From: Portunus trituberculatus
Taxonomy: Eukaryota; Arthropoda; Malacostraca; Decapoda; Portunidae
Reading direction: 5' to 3'
DNA length: 64,000 bases
NCBI RefSeq assembly: GCF_017591435.1
Contig: NC_059268.1
Coordinates: forward strand, 14,727,684-14,791,683
The translations under genes were made by a program, and so were the position numbers. The notes under the pieces are model-generated. The model did not search any database and was not told the DNA's origin. It worked only from the letters and a program-made list of their open reading frames with translations. The number at the start of each line of letters is the position of its first letter. Position 1 is the stretch's first letter. This document shows, in pieces, positions 1 through 10,721 of this stretch.

Positions 1-29
1 GTTCGCCTGGTCCGCTGCCAGTGTCACGG
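1..29 (+). other. possible end of an upstream exon at the window edge
   Basis: GC-rich sequence ending CACGG/gtaagc, a good donor. Two frames are open across it, so it may be coding or a 5' UTR exon of alpha-catenin, whose first visible exon has an acceptor. Too short to decide. Confidence 0.22.
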
Positions 30-579
30 GTAAGCTGGACCCACCCACCCACAGTCCCACACCAGACAAAGGAGTGAATGCTGTGTTGCTTTTCAATGGG
101 AGAGAGAGACAGGAACACAAAAGATTGATAGGAATACAGGCTGATGCAAATATTTTCCCCGGGGAAATGAATAAATTATTGTATATATAAATGTCAAAAG
201 ATCTTTAAGCCTCCCATGAGTTTCAGACAAGGATTAAATTGAGAATTATGTATTTTTTTTATATTTGGGCTTGAAATTTGGTTGCATAGAAGTTATTGTG
301 AATTTATTATGTGGTATTAGAATATATTAACCTATTCAGTGGTAAATAATTCCCTTGCCTTCATCCCTTTCCATTTTTCAGACACATTTTTGTACTAGAG
401 TGTATTAATAAATTTGTGAAGTGTAGAAAATAGAAATGAAGCTCTTATTCTGTTTATTCTCCATGAAAATTGCACTTCTTTACTGCACTGACAGTTACTT
501 AAAGAAAAAAAAGGCAGTATAGGAAAGGAAAACTCTATCTTGTGCTCTAAATATTATGTTGCAAGAGTACTTAGTTGAT
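30..579. other. noncoding, AT-rich
   Basis: No open frame of note, no recognised repeat. Possible 5' intron of alpha-catenin. Confidence 0.4.
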
Positions 580-799
580 TTAACCCCCTTAATACTGAGA
601 CACATTTTTACCATGATTTTTAGGGTATGGGCAGACTATTTTATTTGCATTAGGAAGGGTCTATGGATGTCAAGAGATTAATGACCAAAGACTTTACTAT
701 TTTAATCACCACATAAGTTTCTGAAGCAGTATGAAATAACTAAATAATTACCTAGTAACGAGAATTAATATGAAAACAATTTGGTACTGAAGGGGTTAA
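580..799 (+). mobile_element. MITE family 1, full copy
   Basis: About 220 bp with inverted ends: starts TTAACCCCCTTAATACTGAG and ends GGTACTGAAGGGGTTAA. TTAA at both tips suggests a TTAA target. Same family as the copies at 4350, 4789, 8241, 15508, 44054, 58614 and 63487. Confidence 0.75.
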
Positions 800-1639
800 A
801 AGGCAAAAGTCTCACCTGCTTGGCTCTCCCTTATTGCCATGGTTAGGCAGACAGGAAAGTAATGTATGAAAAAAATAAAGGAAATAGCCCAATTCTGTGG
901 GTACAGCAGTCTCTAAGGGAAGAAAGTGCTTGAGGAGGTGAATTCTAAGATCTAAAGACAGTACTGTGCACGAAGCAGATCAGTTTTTTTATTGACTTTC
1001 AGGTGTGCCAGTCTGTAAGGCAAGAAATTACTTGAGGAGATGAATTGCAATAAAAAAAAACATGTTGTGTAACCTAAGCAGATCACTTTATTAGTCACTT
1101 TATAATGTTTAAGTGGATACAGAGGAGATTCAGCTCACCAATTATTATCTGTTTTTGTAGGTTCTGCACAGATATCACTGAATTTCAGCATTTCTCAGCA
1201 GTATTTTCTCTCCAGGATTTGAACCCTTTCACTTCTAATTGGCATGTGTCTCCTTAATCACAGTGTTTATAGGTTCTGCAATGATATCACAATGAATTTC
1301 AACATTTCCTAGCAGGATTTTCTTTCCAGGACTTTAACCTTCTCACTTGTAATTTGCTTGTATCTCCTTATTCACAGACTGCTCAGATATATAATTTTTT
1401 GCTCTACAGTCACAGCCATACGCTAAGAAAATAACGAGAAGCATCTTTTACTCATGATCTGAAATTCTGAATATTTTTTAAAGAACCTATTTTTTCATCA
1501 TGCTTGGCGTAAGGCATTGTGAGCTGCGGTGCCAGATTTGATTGTAGGTACTGTCTAGAGATCGCAGTTTATGGTTTTTATATTCTCCTTTCATTACAGG
1601 TGCTTATAAATGCTACATACATTGCTTTTAGTCCTGCCT
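800..1639. other. noncoding; short direct duplication near 1140-1400
   Basis: No coding signal. The block around 1155-1255 (GTAGGTTCTGCACAGATATC, ATTTCAGCATTTC) recurs in diverged form at about 1268-1375, an old local duplication of about 110 bp. Confidence 0.45.
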
Positions 1640-1850
1640 TCTTCTGTATTTTCATCTATATTTAACCTGAACTCATTTAAGAGGGATGTTTCAAGACATT
1701 TATCTCATTGTCTTGGCTAACTCTCATGATCTTGTTTGGGGACTGGTATTTTAGTGGTCTTTTTTGTTTAACTGTCTTCACTGCCCTTGGCCAGATTGCT
1801 GCTCTAGGCCAGATTTCCCCTTATATTAAAAAGAAAGGAATTGATACAGC
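1640..1850 (+). mobile_element. 3' remnant of a non-LTR retrotransposon
   Basis: GAACTCATTTAAGAGGGATG followed by TTTCAAGACA corresponds to the C-terminal reverse-transcriptase region of the element at 13867 (there AACTCTTTCAAAAGAGGAGT, then GTCAAGACAC). It ends with GCCCTTGGCCAG and an A-rich run, the shared 3' tail of the family. Frames are broken. Confidence 0.55.
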
Positions 1851-2567
1851 ACTTGACACTGCTGCTCCATCCCAACAGTCAAGAAGATACTGTGGTGTCA
1901 CTATTTACTGCATCAGCTGAATCTATTATGCCAAGTGTTGGGTTGGCCTTGGTTCCAAATGCAGACAAAGGCTTCAGGTACATTTTCACCAAAACTGGGT
2001 GCATAGTTCATAAAAGGGAATAAAGTTGACCTTGATTTAGTGGATACAGTTCATGATTAGAAAGAGAATTGACTGTAAGACATGGCCATAGTTTGTAACA
2101 GTGTAGAAATTCACCTAAGTCCATTCATTGTTATTTACCACATTTTTCTTCATTGTACTGGCTAAATATTGCTACATGTATTCCTTTTCACCTCTTTCCT
2201 TCATGCAATTGGTGTCTGAATTGTAACTTGATCATAGACAAGCAGAAAAAAACGTGATTCATTGAGAGAAAATGAAAAAGGGAAGCAAAACTGAGAGAAT
2301 AGTAACAGTATCTACCATAGTACAGTACAGTAGAGGTATTTGTTTCAGTTTCTATTGTGCATTGTCAGTGGAAATCTTCATAAATATCATAACAGGCAAT
2401 ATTCTCCTGCCCAGATGAGTTTTAGCAGTATAATTGGTGTTTCTGTTTGTAATTGTCATTTTAGATACAATTACCATCTTGTATTTTCTACATGAGATGG
2501 GAACTGGATGGCATTGCCTAAAAATCATTAATGTATGTGTGGAGTTAATTTGGAAGGAATGAAAGGT
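1851..2567. other. noncoding
   Basis: AT-rich, no recognised gene or repeat. A fragment of the MITE family 1 end (CAACCCCTTCAGTACTG) lies at about 2569-2585. Confidence 0.35.
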
Positions 2568-2625
2568 CAACCCCTTCAGTACTGCGATGGATGGAGTGGA
2601 GAAACACTATTACTGGGATTAGGAA

Positions 2626-2628
<3 letters not shown>

Positions 2629-2685
<57 letters not shown>

Positions 2686-2737
2686 AGGGGGGGATATTGC
2701 TTAGGAAAAGTAAGAGGAGATGAGAAAAGGTTATAGT

Positions 2738-2792
<55 letters not shown>
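2629..2792. repeat. (GA)n 2629-2679 and (CA)n 2739-2792
   Basis: Two near-perfect dinucleotide arrays; the second abuts the SINE that starts at 2796. Confidence 0.95.
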
Positions 2793-2794
<2 letters not shown>

Positions 2795-2795
2795 C

Positions 2796-3078
2796 ATACC
2801 GCATAGTGTAGTGGTTAGCACGCTCGACTCACAATCGAGAGGACCGGGTTCGAGTCCCGGTATGCGGCGAGGCAAATGGGCAAGCCTCTTAATGTGTGGC
2901 CCCTGTTCACCTAACAGTAAATAGGTACGGGATATAACTGGAGGGGTTGTGGCCTCGCTTTCCCGGTGTGTGGAGTGTGTTGTGGTCTCAGTCCTACCCG
3001 AAGATCGGTCTGTGAGCTCTGAGCTCGCTCCGTAATGGGGAAGACTGGCTGGGTGACCAGCAGACGACCGAGGTGAAT
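2796..3078 (+). mobile_element. tRNA-Val-derived SINE, family B
   Basis: The tRNA-like head at about 2799-2867 has a closing stem CCGCATA/TATGCGG, A box (TAGTGTAGTGGTTAGC), anticodon loop CTCACAA (anticodon CAC, Val) and B box GGTTCGAGTCC. The body contains CTGTTCACCTA, GGTACGGGAT, CCCGAAGATCGG and GAGCTCTGAGCTCG. The tail runs into (CA)n at 3079. Confidence 0.85.
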
Positions 3079-3156
3079 TACACACACACACACACACACA
3101 GAGAGAGAGAAAGCAGTGAGTGGAAGTAAGCAAAGGTGACGAAGGCACATCTCTAG

Positions 3157-3210
<54 letters not shown>

Positions 3211-3217
3211 GAGAGAG
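3079..3217. repeat. (CA)n tail and (GA)n array
   Basis: (CA)n 3079-3100 with a short (GA) run, unique DNA, then (GA)n 3162-3217 with one GCGA interruption. Confidence 0.9.
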
Positions 3218-4349
3218 AACAGGAAGAGCAAGGAGTAAAGACAGTGTAAAGTCAGCAACATATAAACATAGGTAAACCCATCACCACCACTACCACGGCC
3301 ACCACCTCCGCCATATTGATTCTCCTGCCCTAGTTCCTACTCCCTGCTGCTGCTGCCCACTTCCCCACTGCAGCCCACCACCCTCCGTCCTCCCGCCTGC
3401 AGTACACACGCTTCTATCGCCACCCTAGGGCCATTCAGCTCCCCAGTGCTTCAAGGGGACGGCTCACTATACCCCTCTACCTCTATGCTTGGGAGTACTC
3501 GCCCGAACTGTCTGTGTACTCGTGCGGGAAGTATTTTGTATATTTTTGGAGCTGTCAGGTGAAGGGCAGGTGTTTCACGGGACTGGTGGTGCGATTGGGT
3601 CAAGTGGATGGTATTTTTTTAGTGTAAGCGGTGAAAGCTGGCCATGGGTAATATGAAATGGAGGGATAATGCCCATTTAGTTGTTAGTTCCCTTGTTGGT
3701 CCGAGAGTTAGCCGAAAAAAATGGGATAATCGTCTTGAAATCTACCTCTGCAATGAATTCGTGTCATAGGAAGTTGGTAATACAGAGACAGATAAGCAGT
3801 TATATGTACGGTATGAGGGAAAGTCAGCGGAAGGCAACCTAAAACGAAAAAAAAAAAAAAATGCTCACTTTATTATCAGTCCCCTTGCAGGTCCGAGAAT
3901 TAGCCCTGAAAAAGGGGTGAATGTCTTGAAACCACCTCCTTAAATGGTCATGTCATAGGAAAATGGAAATACAGAAGCAGATAAGGAATTACATGTACGT
4001 TATGGGGGAAAGTCAACGGAGGTGTTTTATGGACAGAATACGGGCGTTTAGCGATCTCATAGAGGGTTTAATCACTGTGTGGTATACTCAAAGCTGGTTT
4101 TTTTTATGCATTGGGAGGCAAGGAAGGGTTCGTGAGGCACAAAGGGCGTTTCACTTGGTTAATTGTAAGAGTTAGTGTAGCAGGTGAGACAATAATGAAG
4201 TCCACACACAATTTGCATGGTGATTACCCCATTATTTGTTGGTTCAATACTCGTATAAAGTTCAGTTCTGTGAAGACTCGGGGCCGCTCTGAAACTCATA
4301 CGCTGCACTTCCACTATGCTCTACGTGTTCAAGTTTGTTACGCTTGTTT
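3218..4349. other. noncoding; GC-richer block 3280-3500 and a local direct duplication
   Basis: 3280-3500 is C-rich and includes CCGCCATATT, a YY1-type motif, so it may be promoter-like. 3630-3850 and 3880-4010 resemble each other (TTAGTTGTTAGTTCCCTTG and GGTCCGAGAGTTAGCC versus TTATTATCAGTCCCCTTG and GGTCCGAGAATTAGCC): an old duplication. No gene recognised. Confidence 0.4.
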
Positions 4350-4547
4350 TTAACCCCTTCAGTAGTGGGAAACAGTTTTTATCGAGTTTGGGTACGATTA
4401 GACGGTTTTATTAACATTAGGAAGGATTTATGGAGGTCAGAAGATTAATGGCCACAGTCCCTCACGTAAGTTTCAGAAGCTGTTTAAAATTGCCAAGTAG
4501 GAAGCAGAATGAAAAAGGAAAATGCGTTCCTGGTGGTGAAGAAGTTA
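4350..4547 (+). mobile_element. MITE family 1 copy
   Basis: Starts TTAACCCCTTCAGTAGTG and ends GTGGTGAAGAAGTTAGG. Same orientation as the copy at 580; internal ATTAGGAAGGATTTATGGAG is shared. Confidence 0.65.
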
Positions 4548-4788
4548 GGGTGTTTTTATGTCTATATGAGAAGACTACAACTTTTAACTAGAGAAACAGT
4601 CGTGGGAAGAAAATCGTCTCAGAATACGTTTGCTACATTTATTTTTAATGGTGTTTCTTTTTTTTTTTTTTAGGTTAAGACAATTTTGAACTAGAGAAAC
4701 AATTGTGAGAACCAGGCTAGTCATATCAGGGGCCTTTTAAAACAGTCGTGGTAAGAGCAATTAGTTTCAGAGTACGTTACACTTGTTT
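4548..4788. mobile_element. MITE family 2 fragments
   Basis: Contains GTGTTTTTATG, AACTAGAGAAACAGTCGTG and TCAGAATACGTT, pieces of the second MITE family (see 6418 and 8787). More fragments lie at about 4995-5095. Confidence 0.45.
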
Positions 4789-4988
4789 TTAATCTCTTTA
4801 GCGCCATGACGCGTCTTTATATTCATTTTGGTTACTGTTTATACGGCTTTAGAAACTTGTGGGGATTGAAATAGTGAAAACTGTAGCCATTAATCCTCTC
4901 ACCTCCATAGACCCTTCCTAATGTAAATAAAATCGTCTAATTATAAATAAGACTCATGGTAAAAATGCGTCCCAGTATTGAAGGGGTG
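4789..4988 (-). mobile_element. MITE family 1 copy, reverse orientation
   Basis: TTAATCTCTTTAGCGCCATG at the left end and CCCAGTATTGAAGGGG at the right end; the internal sequence is the reverse complement of the copy at 580. Confidence 0.65.
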
Positions 4989-5340
4989 TTTTTTTTATGA
5001 GATTAAGACAATCTTTTTTAAACTACAGAAATAGTCTTGAAAACCAATGGCCTTTTAAAAGCAGTCGTGAGAACAAAGCTTTTCAGAATACGGGAACGCA
5101 GGGTCTGTCAGTGCAATGTGTTTCAAGGTGGGGCCATTCGTCGGGCGGCGCGGCTCGGTCCTCCATAACCAGTATTGGGCAATACCAGCGGTGCATGGAG
5201 CCAGGGAAGCATCGGGAGACGTGATCGGACAAGCATTTCCTTACACTAGACTGCGTTGGAGCCCCGAGTCCCCTCATGGCTGGTGGTCGTGGAGGAATCG
5301 TGGCGGTACATGGCGGGATCTCATCACACACACACATACA

Positions 5341-5638
5341 CGCCCGGTAGCTCAGTGGTTGGAGCGCTGGCTTCACAAGCCAGAGGACCGAGGTTCGATT
5401 CTCCGGCCGGGTGGAGATATTTGGGTGTGTCTCCTTTCACGTGTAGCCCCTGTTCACCTAGCAGTGAGTAGGTACGGGATGTAAATCGAGGAGTTGTGAC
5501 CTTGTTGTCCCGGTGTGCGGTGTGTGCCTGGTCTCAGGCCTATCCGAAGATCGGAAATAATGAGCTCTGAGCTCGTTCCGTAGGGTAACTAACGTCTGGC
5601 TGTCTTGTCAGAGACTGCAGGAGATCAAACAGTGAAAC
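5341..5638 (+). mobile_element. tRNA-Val-derived SINE, family A
   Basis: Head GCCCGGTAGCTCAGTGG, anticodon loop TTCACAA (CAC, Val), B box GGTTCGATTC. The body is shared by the other A copies (GGAGATATTTGGGTGTGTCT, ATCCGAAGATCGGAAATAAT, CAGCAGATCAAACAGTGAA-type end). Flanked on both sides by short (CA) runs. Confidence 0.85.
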
Positions 5639-5881
5639 ACACACATACATTTCTGCAATCTCATGTTATCTGGTGGCGTGCGTGCATACGTGCGTGTGAG
5701 ATGCAGAGGAGGGGTTCCAATGCCCCCCTCAGCGAAGGTCCAGCCCCGTCACCTGCATCACCTCACCTTTAATGCACGGGCGGGAGGGGCTAGACTAGAG
5801 TGACCTGCCGGGGCTACGAGGCAACGACCAATGTGCTTACTGTTATTTGCTGGTGAACCTATCGCAGTCAGGTATCGGAAA

Positions 5882-6317
<436 letters not shown>

Positions 6318-6417
6318 TTTATGTTTCTTATTCTTCTATGTTTGTCTTCCTCTCCTTCCATCCTGCGTGACTGTGACTGACTGACTTGCCTAGCTCATTT
6401 TCCCTTCTCTGGGTGGC

Positions 6418-6632
6418 TCGTATTCTCAAACCCTTCTGTGCTTCATCTCCACCACTTCAAAAGGCTTTATCTAAATTTATACAAGTTTTTGAAGGTGTTT
6501 TTACGTTTCTAGAGGCAGAGTGACAAAACTTCTACATTATTAACTGGAGATACACTCTTGAAAACCCCACTAGTCATTTCTGTGGCCTTGGAAAATAGTC
6601 GTGGTTAGAGAGCAAAGCGTTTCATGAAGACG
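6418..6632. mobile_element. MITE family 2 copy
   Basis: Starts CGTATTCTCAAACCCTTCTG and ends AGAGCAAAGCGTTTCATGAA. The inverted ends match the copy at 8787 in opposite orientation. Confidence 0.6.
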
Positions 6633-6975
6633 GACCTCACTTGTGGCTTGTGAGTGCGGAAGGAAAGGTAAATGTACAGACTGCAAGGTTGGAAGGATGT
6701 ATCAGAGTGGGTATGCGTAGAATGTGGAGTATGTGTGTATGTGTGTGTGTGTCTATTTCAGTCTGGAAAATAGTGGTGAGAGAAATACGTATTCTTTTGT
6801 ATCTGAATATAATAGCACACTCGCCTACAACTCTCTCTCTATTCCCCCCTGCCTCTCTTCCCACTTCCTCCCTCTTCCCCACCAAACACGTGACTTCAAG
6901 GCTATTAAGATTAAGCTGGATGAAAGTAGATGTGTCGACAGAGAACACGCGTACAACTTAAACCCAGTATGCTAC

Positions 6976-7080
<105 letters not shown>

Positions 7081-7427
7081 GTATATTATTTCATACACCA
7101 CAGATTACGAATATTAGGTATTAATTTCGTAGTGGTGCTTTATAACCATACACTACTTTTTATTTCCAGATTCATTTATACATCTGTGTTTGTATGGCGA
7201 GAGATTACACTGGCCTTAACAGATACAGTGAACGTTCTGTCTGGCAAACTTTTTCATCTTTTTTTCTCAATTTTCCTGGTCTTGGCTTGCATCCTTCCCT
7301 GGCACGTGCGAGGAATGGACTCAGCATCTACCCGGGAGATTGACATTGTGTGCAAACTCGCCGGGGAAAGAACAATAGGCACAGGAGTAATCCAATCACA
7401 TTCACACTCGGGGGGGAATCACCTACC

Positions 7428-7429
<2 letters not shown>

Positions 7430-7468
<39 letters not shown>

Positions 7469-7756
7469 ATAATTTTATTTCGTAGATAGAGAGAATCAGG
7501 ATAATTTTATTTCGGAGAGGGAGAGAAAGAGAAAAGAGAGGGCCTGAGTTTAGTGGCGTTGTGTGCAGGCTGTGTCGGTGGCGGTGGCGGCCCCGGCGAG
7601 GCCTCCAGCGGTGGCCTCCCCTCTGCCATTCGTCATCGATCTGGCCGAGGGTGAGGGGACGCGCCGCACACCAGCACGCCTCCGAGGGCTAGGTCAGGGC
7701 TTCCTCACGTTGCTTGCGGCGTGCTGCCTCTGCTTTACTGACTGATAAAGGGGCTA

Positions 7757-7813
<57 letters not shown>

Positions 7814-7924
7814 AGATAATCATGCCTCTTCTCCTACGTCTTCTCTTCTCTCTCTCTTCTCTTAATGATGTACAGAAGATGTCAAAAGAAAATATTACTA
7901 GAGAGAGAGAGAGAGAGAGAGAGA
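7430..7924. repeat. three (GA)n arrays around a GC-rich block
   Basis: (GA)n at 7430-7465, 7759-7809 and 7901-7924. The block between, 7560-7740, is GC-rich (GTGGCGGTGGCGGCCCCGGC) and contains GCCGAGG/gtgagg, a possible donor; a 5' noncoding exon is possible but unproven. Confidence 0.8.
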
Positions 7925-7993
7925 ACCTTGGATAGAACACTCATTGTACACTTATTCCCCGTCACTTCATGACACTCAGCAGAGGTTAGTATC

Positions 7994-8120
7994 CTGAAAT
8001 GCCTTGTAGCTCTCACCAAGGACTGTTTTCCAAGGACACATACATGACTGACTATCTCCTCTCAGTAATAGCATGGCGATCTTGTTAATCTGGCACTGGA
8101 GATCATAAAAACACCATAGT
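7994..8120. mobile_element. truncated MITE family 2 copy
   Basis: Contains CTCACCAAGGACTGTTTTCC, GATCTTGTTAATCTGGCACT and AAAAACACC, matching the middle of the copy at 8787. Confidence 0.45.
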
Positions 8121-8240
8121 TAGTTTTATTGAGCAAATAGTCCATGTTTACAGCAAAGTGAAAGTTACAATATTCCCGTTGGTGCAAATAAGGCAGGATA
8201 CTTTTACAAATATAGATTAAAATCGTCACCCAAGTACTAT

Positions 8241-8425
8241 TTAACCCCTTCAGTACCATGACACGTCTTCGTATTCCTTCCGCTTATTATTTGGCCATTT
8301 TATACAGCTTCAGAAACTCATGTGGTGATTAGAATAGTGAAAACTCTGGACCATTAACCTTCTGACATCCATAGAATCTTGCTAGTATAAATAAAATCGT
8401 GTAATCAGCCAAAAATGATTACTTC
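8241..8425 (-). mobile_element. MITE family 1 copy, reverse, right end decayed
   Basis: Left end TTAACCCCTTCAGTACCATG, internal CATAGAATCTTGCTAGTATA. The right terminal repeat is lost. Confidence 0.6.
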
Positions 8426-8786
8426 TATAACTAACATAACTATAACATAGCTTAACATGCAGCTTCAGTTAGAGAGAGAGAGAGAGAGAATTTCAGAATA
8501 CAAGCTTAAGTTAGGGTCGACCTTCACTGCCTTCCTCCACTCCCTCTCCTTCACACTGCATCCTCTTGTAACGTTATCGTACTGCAAATAATCGCATTGA
8601 CAGGTTTGCATTCCTGGTGGCTTAGGAGCGTTTAGCCTTCGTATCACATTCCCGAGGTGAATTATTAGCCTGTGAGCTCTGCGTGGCACCTGCTGCTGCA
8701 TCTTGTCCTTCCTAATCACGCCACAACAGCTTTGGTAAGATTAGGTTACGAAGTTTGGTTGGGTCAGGTTAGGTTAAGACTAAGGC

Positions 8787-9002
8787 CCGTATTCAGAAAC
8801 GCTTTGCCCTCTCACAACGACTACTTTCCAAGGCTACAGGGATGATTAGCGGGATTTTCAAGTGTTTTCCCAGTTAATAATGCGGTAATCTTGTCAACTT
8901 GTCTCTAGAAACGTAAAAACACCTTTAAAAACTCGGGTAAGTATAAATACAGCTTTTTTTTAAATAGTGGAGGTGAAGCACAGAAGTGTTTGAGAATACG
9001 TG
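8787..9002. mobile_element. MITE family 2, full copy
   Basis: Left end CCGTATTCAGAAACGCTTTG, right end CAGAAGTGTTTGAGAATACG: imperfect terminal inverted repeats around about 215 bp. Confidence 0.6.
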
Positions 9003-9004
9003 CC

Positions 9005-9368
9005 TAAACACTTCAGCCTCTTATCTCGAATACAGCCTCTAGTGGAAGTAATTGGGGTATAATGGTTGTTTTGTGCCTAGAGTGAATGTTTTAACAAGGT
9101 TCTGCTTCTGTTAATGGGAGACAACATGAGAACCAGACTTTGGAAGGTATGTTATGTTAGATTATGGTTAGGTTAGGCTTTGGAGAGTCTTAGTAAGGGA
9201 AGGAGACGCTTTAGAATACATGGAGTTTAGGTATGCCTTTGTAGTGCAGCATCTGTTCCACGAATAACACGAATACAGTTGGCTTGTCTAGTGAGTCAGG
9301 GAAAGTTGTGACGATGTGTGCACTGCCGCGGGATGGCTGTGCTCTCGACGCTGCCATTTCTCTCCTGC

Positions 9369-9406
<38 letters not shown>

Positions 9407-10459
9407 TGATGAAGTCCTGTCTATGATAAAGCCCAGAAAATAAGGTCGTTGAAAATATGTTGAAAATTAAGAAGAAAATAATGTCCTTATGCTCTCGTGT
9501 GTGTGTGTCTGTGTGTGTATGTGCGTGCGTGTGTGAATGTACGGAAGACAAAAAAGAGAGAAAGGGAAGTGGAGGGAAGGGAAAAATCGGAACCAGACAT
9601 GAAATCTACCCATATAACCTGTACTGTATGTGGAAAGGTCTGACATTTTCCTCCCTCCGTCTCTGTTATGGCGTGGGTGTATGTGCTTCATCACAGAGTA
9701 CAGTGGTGTGTTTACTGCCGCCGTAGTATTCCCGTGAGATGGCCATACAAAGCTATCGATTGTGTCATGTGCACGGCCTGCCTTCCCTGAGTTCCCTCCG
9801 CCTCACACACACACACACGCAGACACACACACACGCACAGAGGCAACATGTGTCAGTATTTTGGCTCTTTACCTCTACTTTTTAACACTAGTGAGAAAAT
9901 AAGGATAGGGAAAGCTACAAGACGCCATCAAACCAACACGCACACACACACACACACACGCACTGTATACAGGCGACATGTGTCCGTGTTATGAAACCGT
10001 CTGGCTTCTTATTTCTGCTTTTTTAACACTTGAACTTGAGCGATTTTAAAGTAGTGGAGGTATGACGCAGAAGGGTTTCAAAATAACACACACACACACA
10101 CACACACATCCCCAGTCTTACCAAACACTGCTCCGATAACCAGGTAATCAAACAAGGATATATCGCAGACGTTGCGACATGAACAAGCAATGAGTAAGAA
10201 AACAAGTAAAAAAGAGAAAAAAAGTTCCGTGGTCGGTGCGTAGATGATGTCACGCCTGATAAGATAAGCGCCGTGGTGGTGGCTGATAACGACCCTCCCT
10301 TGGTAAGCTTACAGTCTCCAGCAGAAATCTTGGTTGGTGTTCGTACTATACTTGTATGTAGGAGGAAGAGGAGAAAAGTTTGTATTGGTGGTCGTTGTAG
10401 TTTCTTAAGAATGATGATAAGTGTAAACATATTCTAGAAGGGATTGCTACTGCTACATC

Positions 10460-10500
<41 letters not shown>

Positions 10501-10651
10501 ATTGTTGTTCTTGTTCTTGTTCTTCTTCTACTACTGATAATAATAATGATAATATTAATAATAAACGCGATAGTGTTAAATATCACAATATACATGTAAA
10601 TTCACTGGTAGGTCACGTTAAAGATGAGAATGAAGATATTGAGGACACCAT

Positions 10652-10721
<70 letters not shown>

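Noticed and set aside
2629..2792. CRISPR-like or regulatory array
   Set aside because: Plain dinucleotide microsatellites without spacers.
5341..5412. tRNA-Val (CAC) gene
   Set aside because: The cloverleaf is good, but the same head occurs in four copies with an identical 220-bp body, so these are SINEs.
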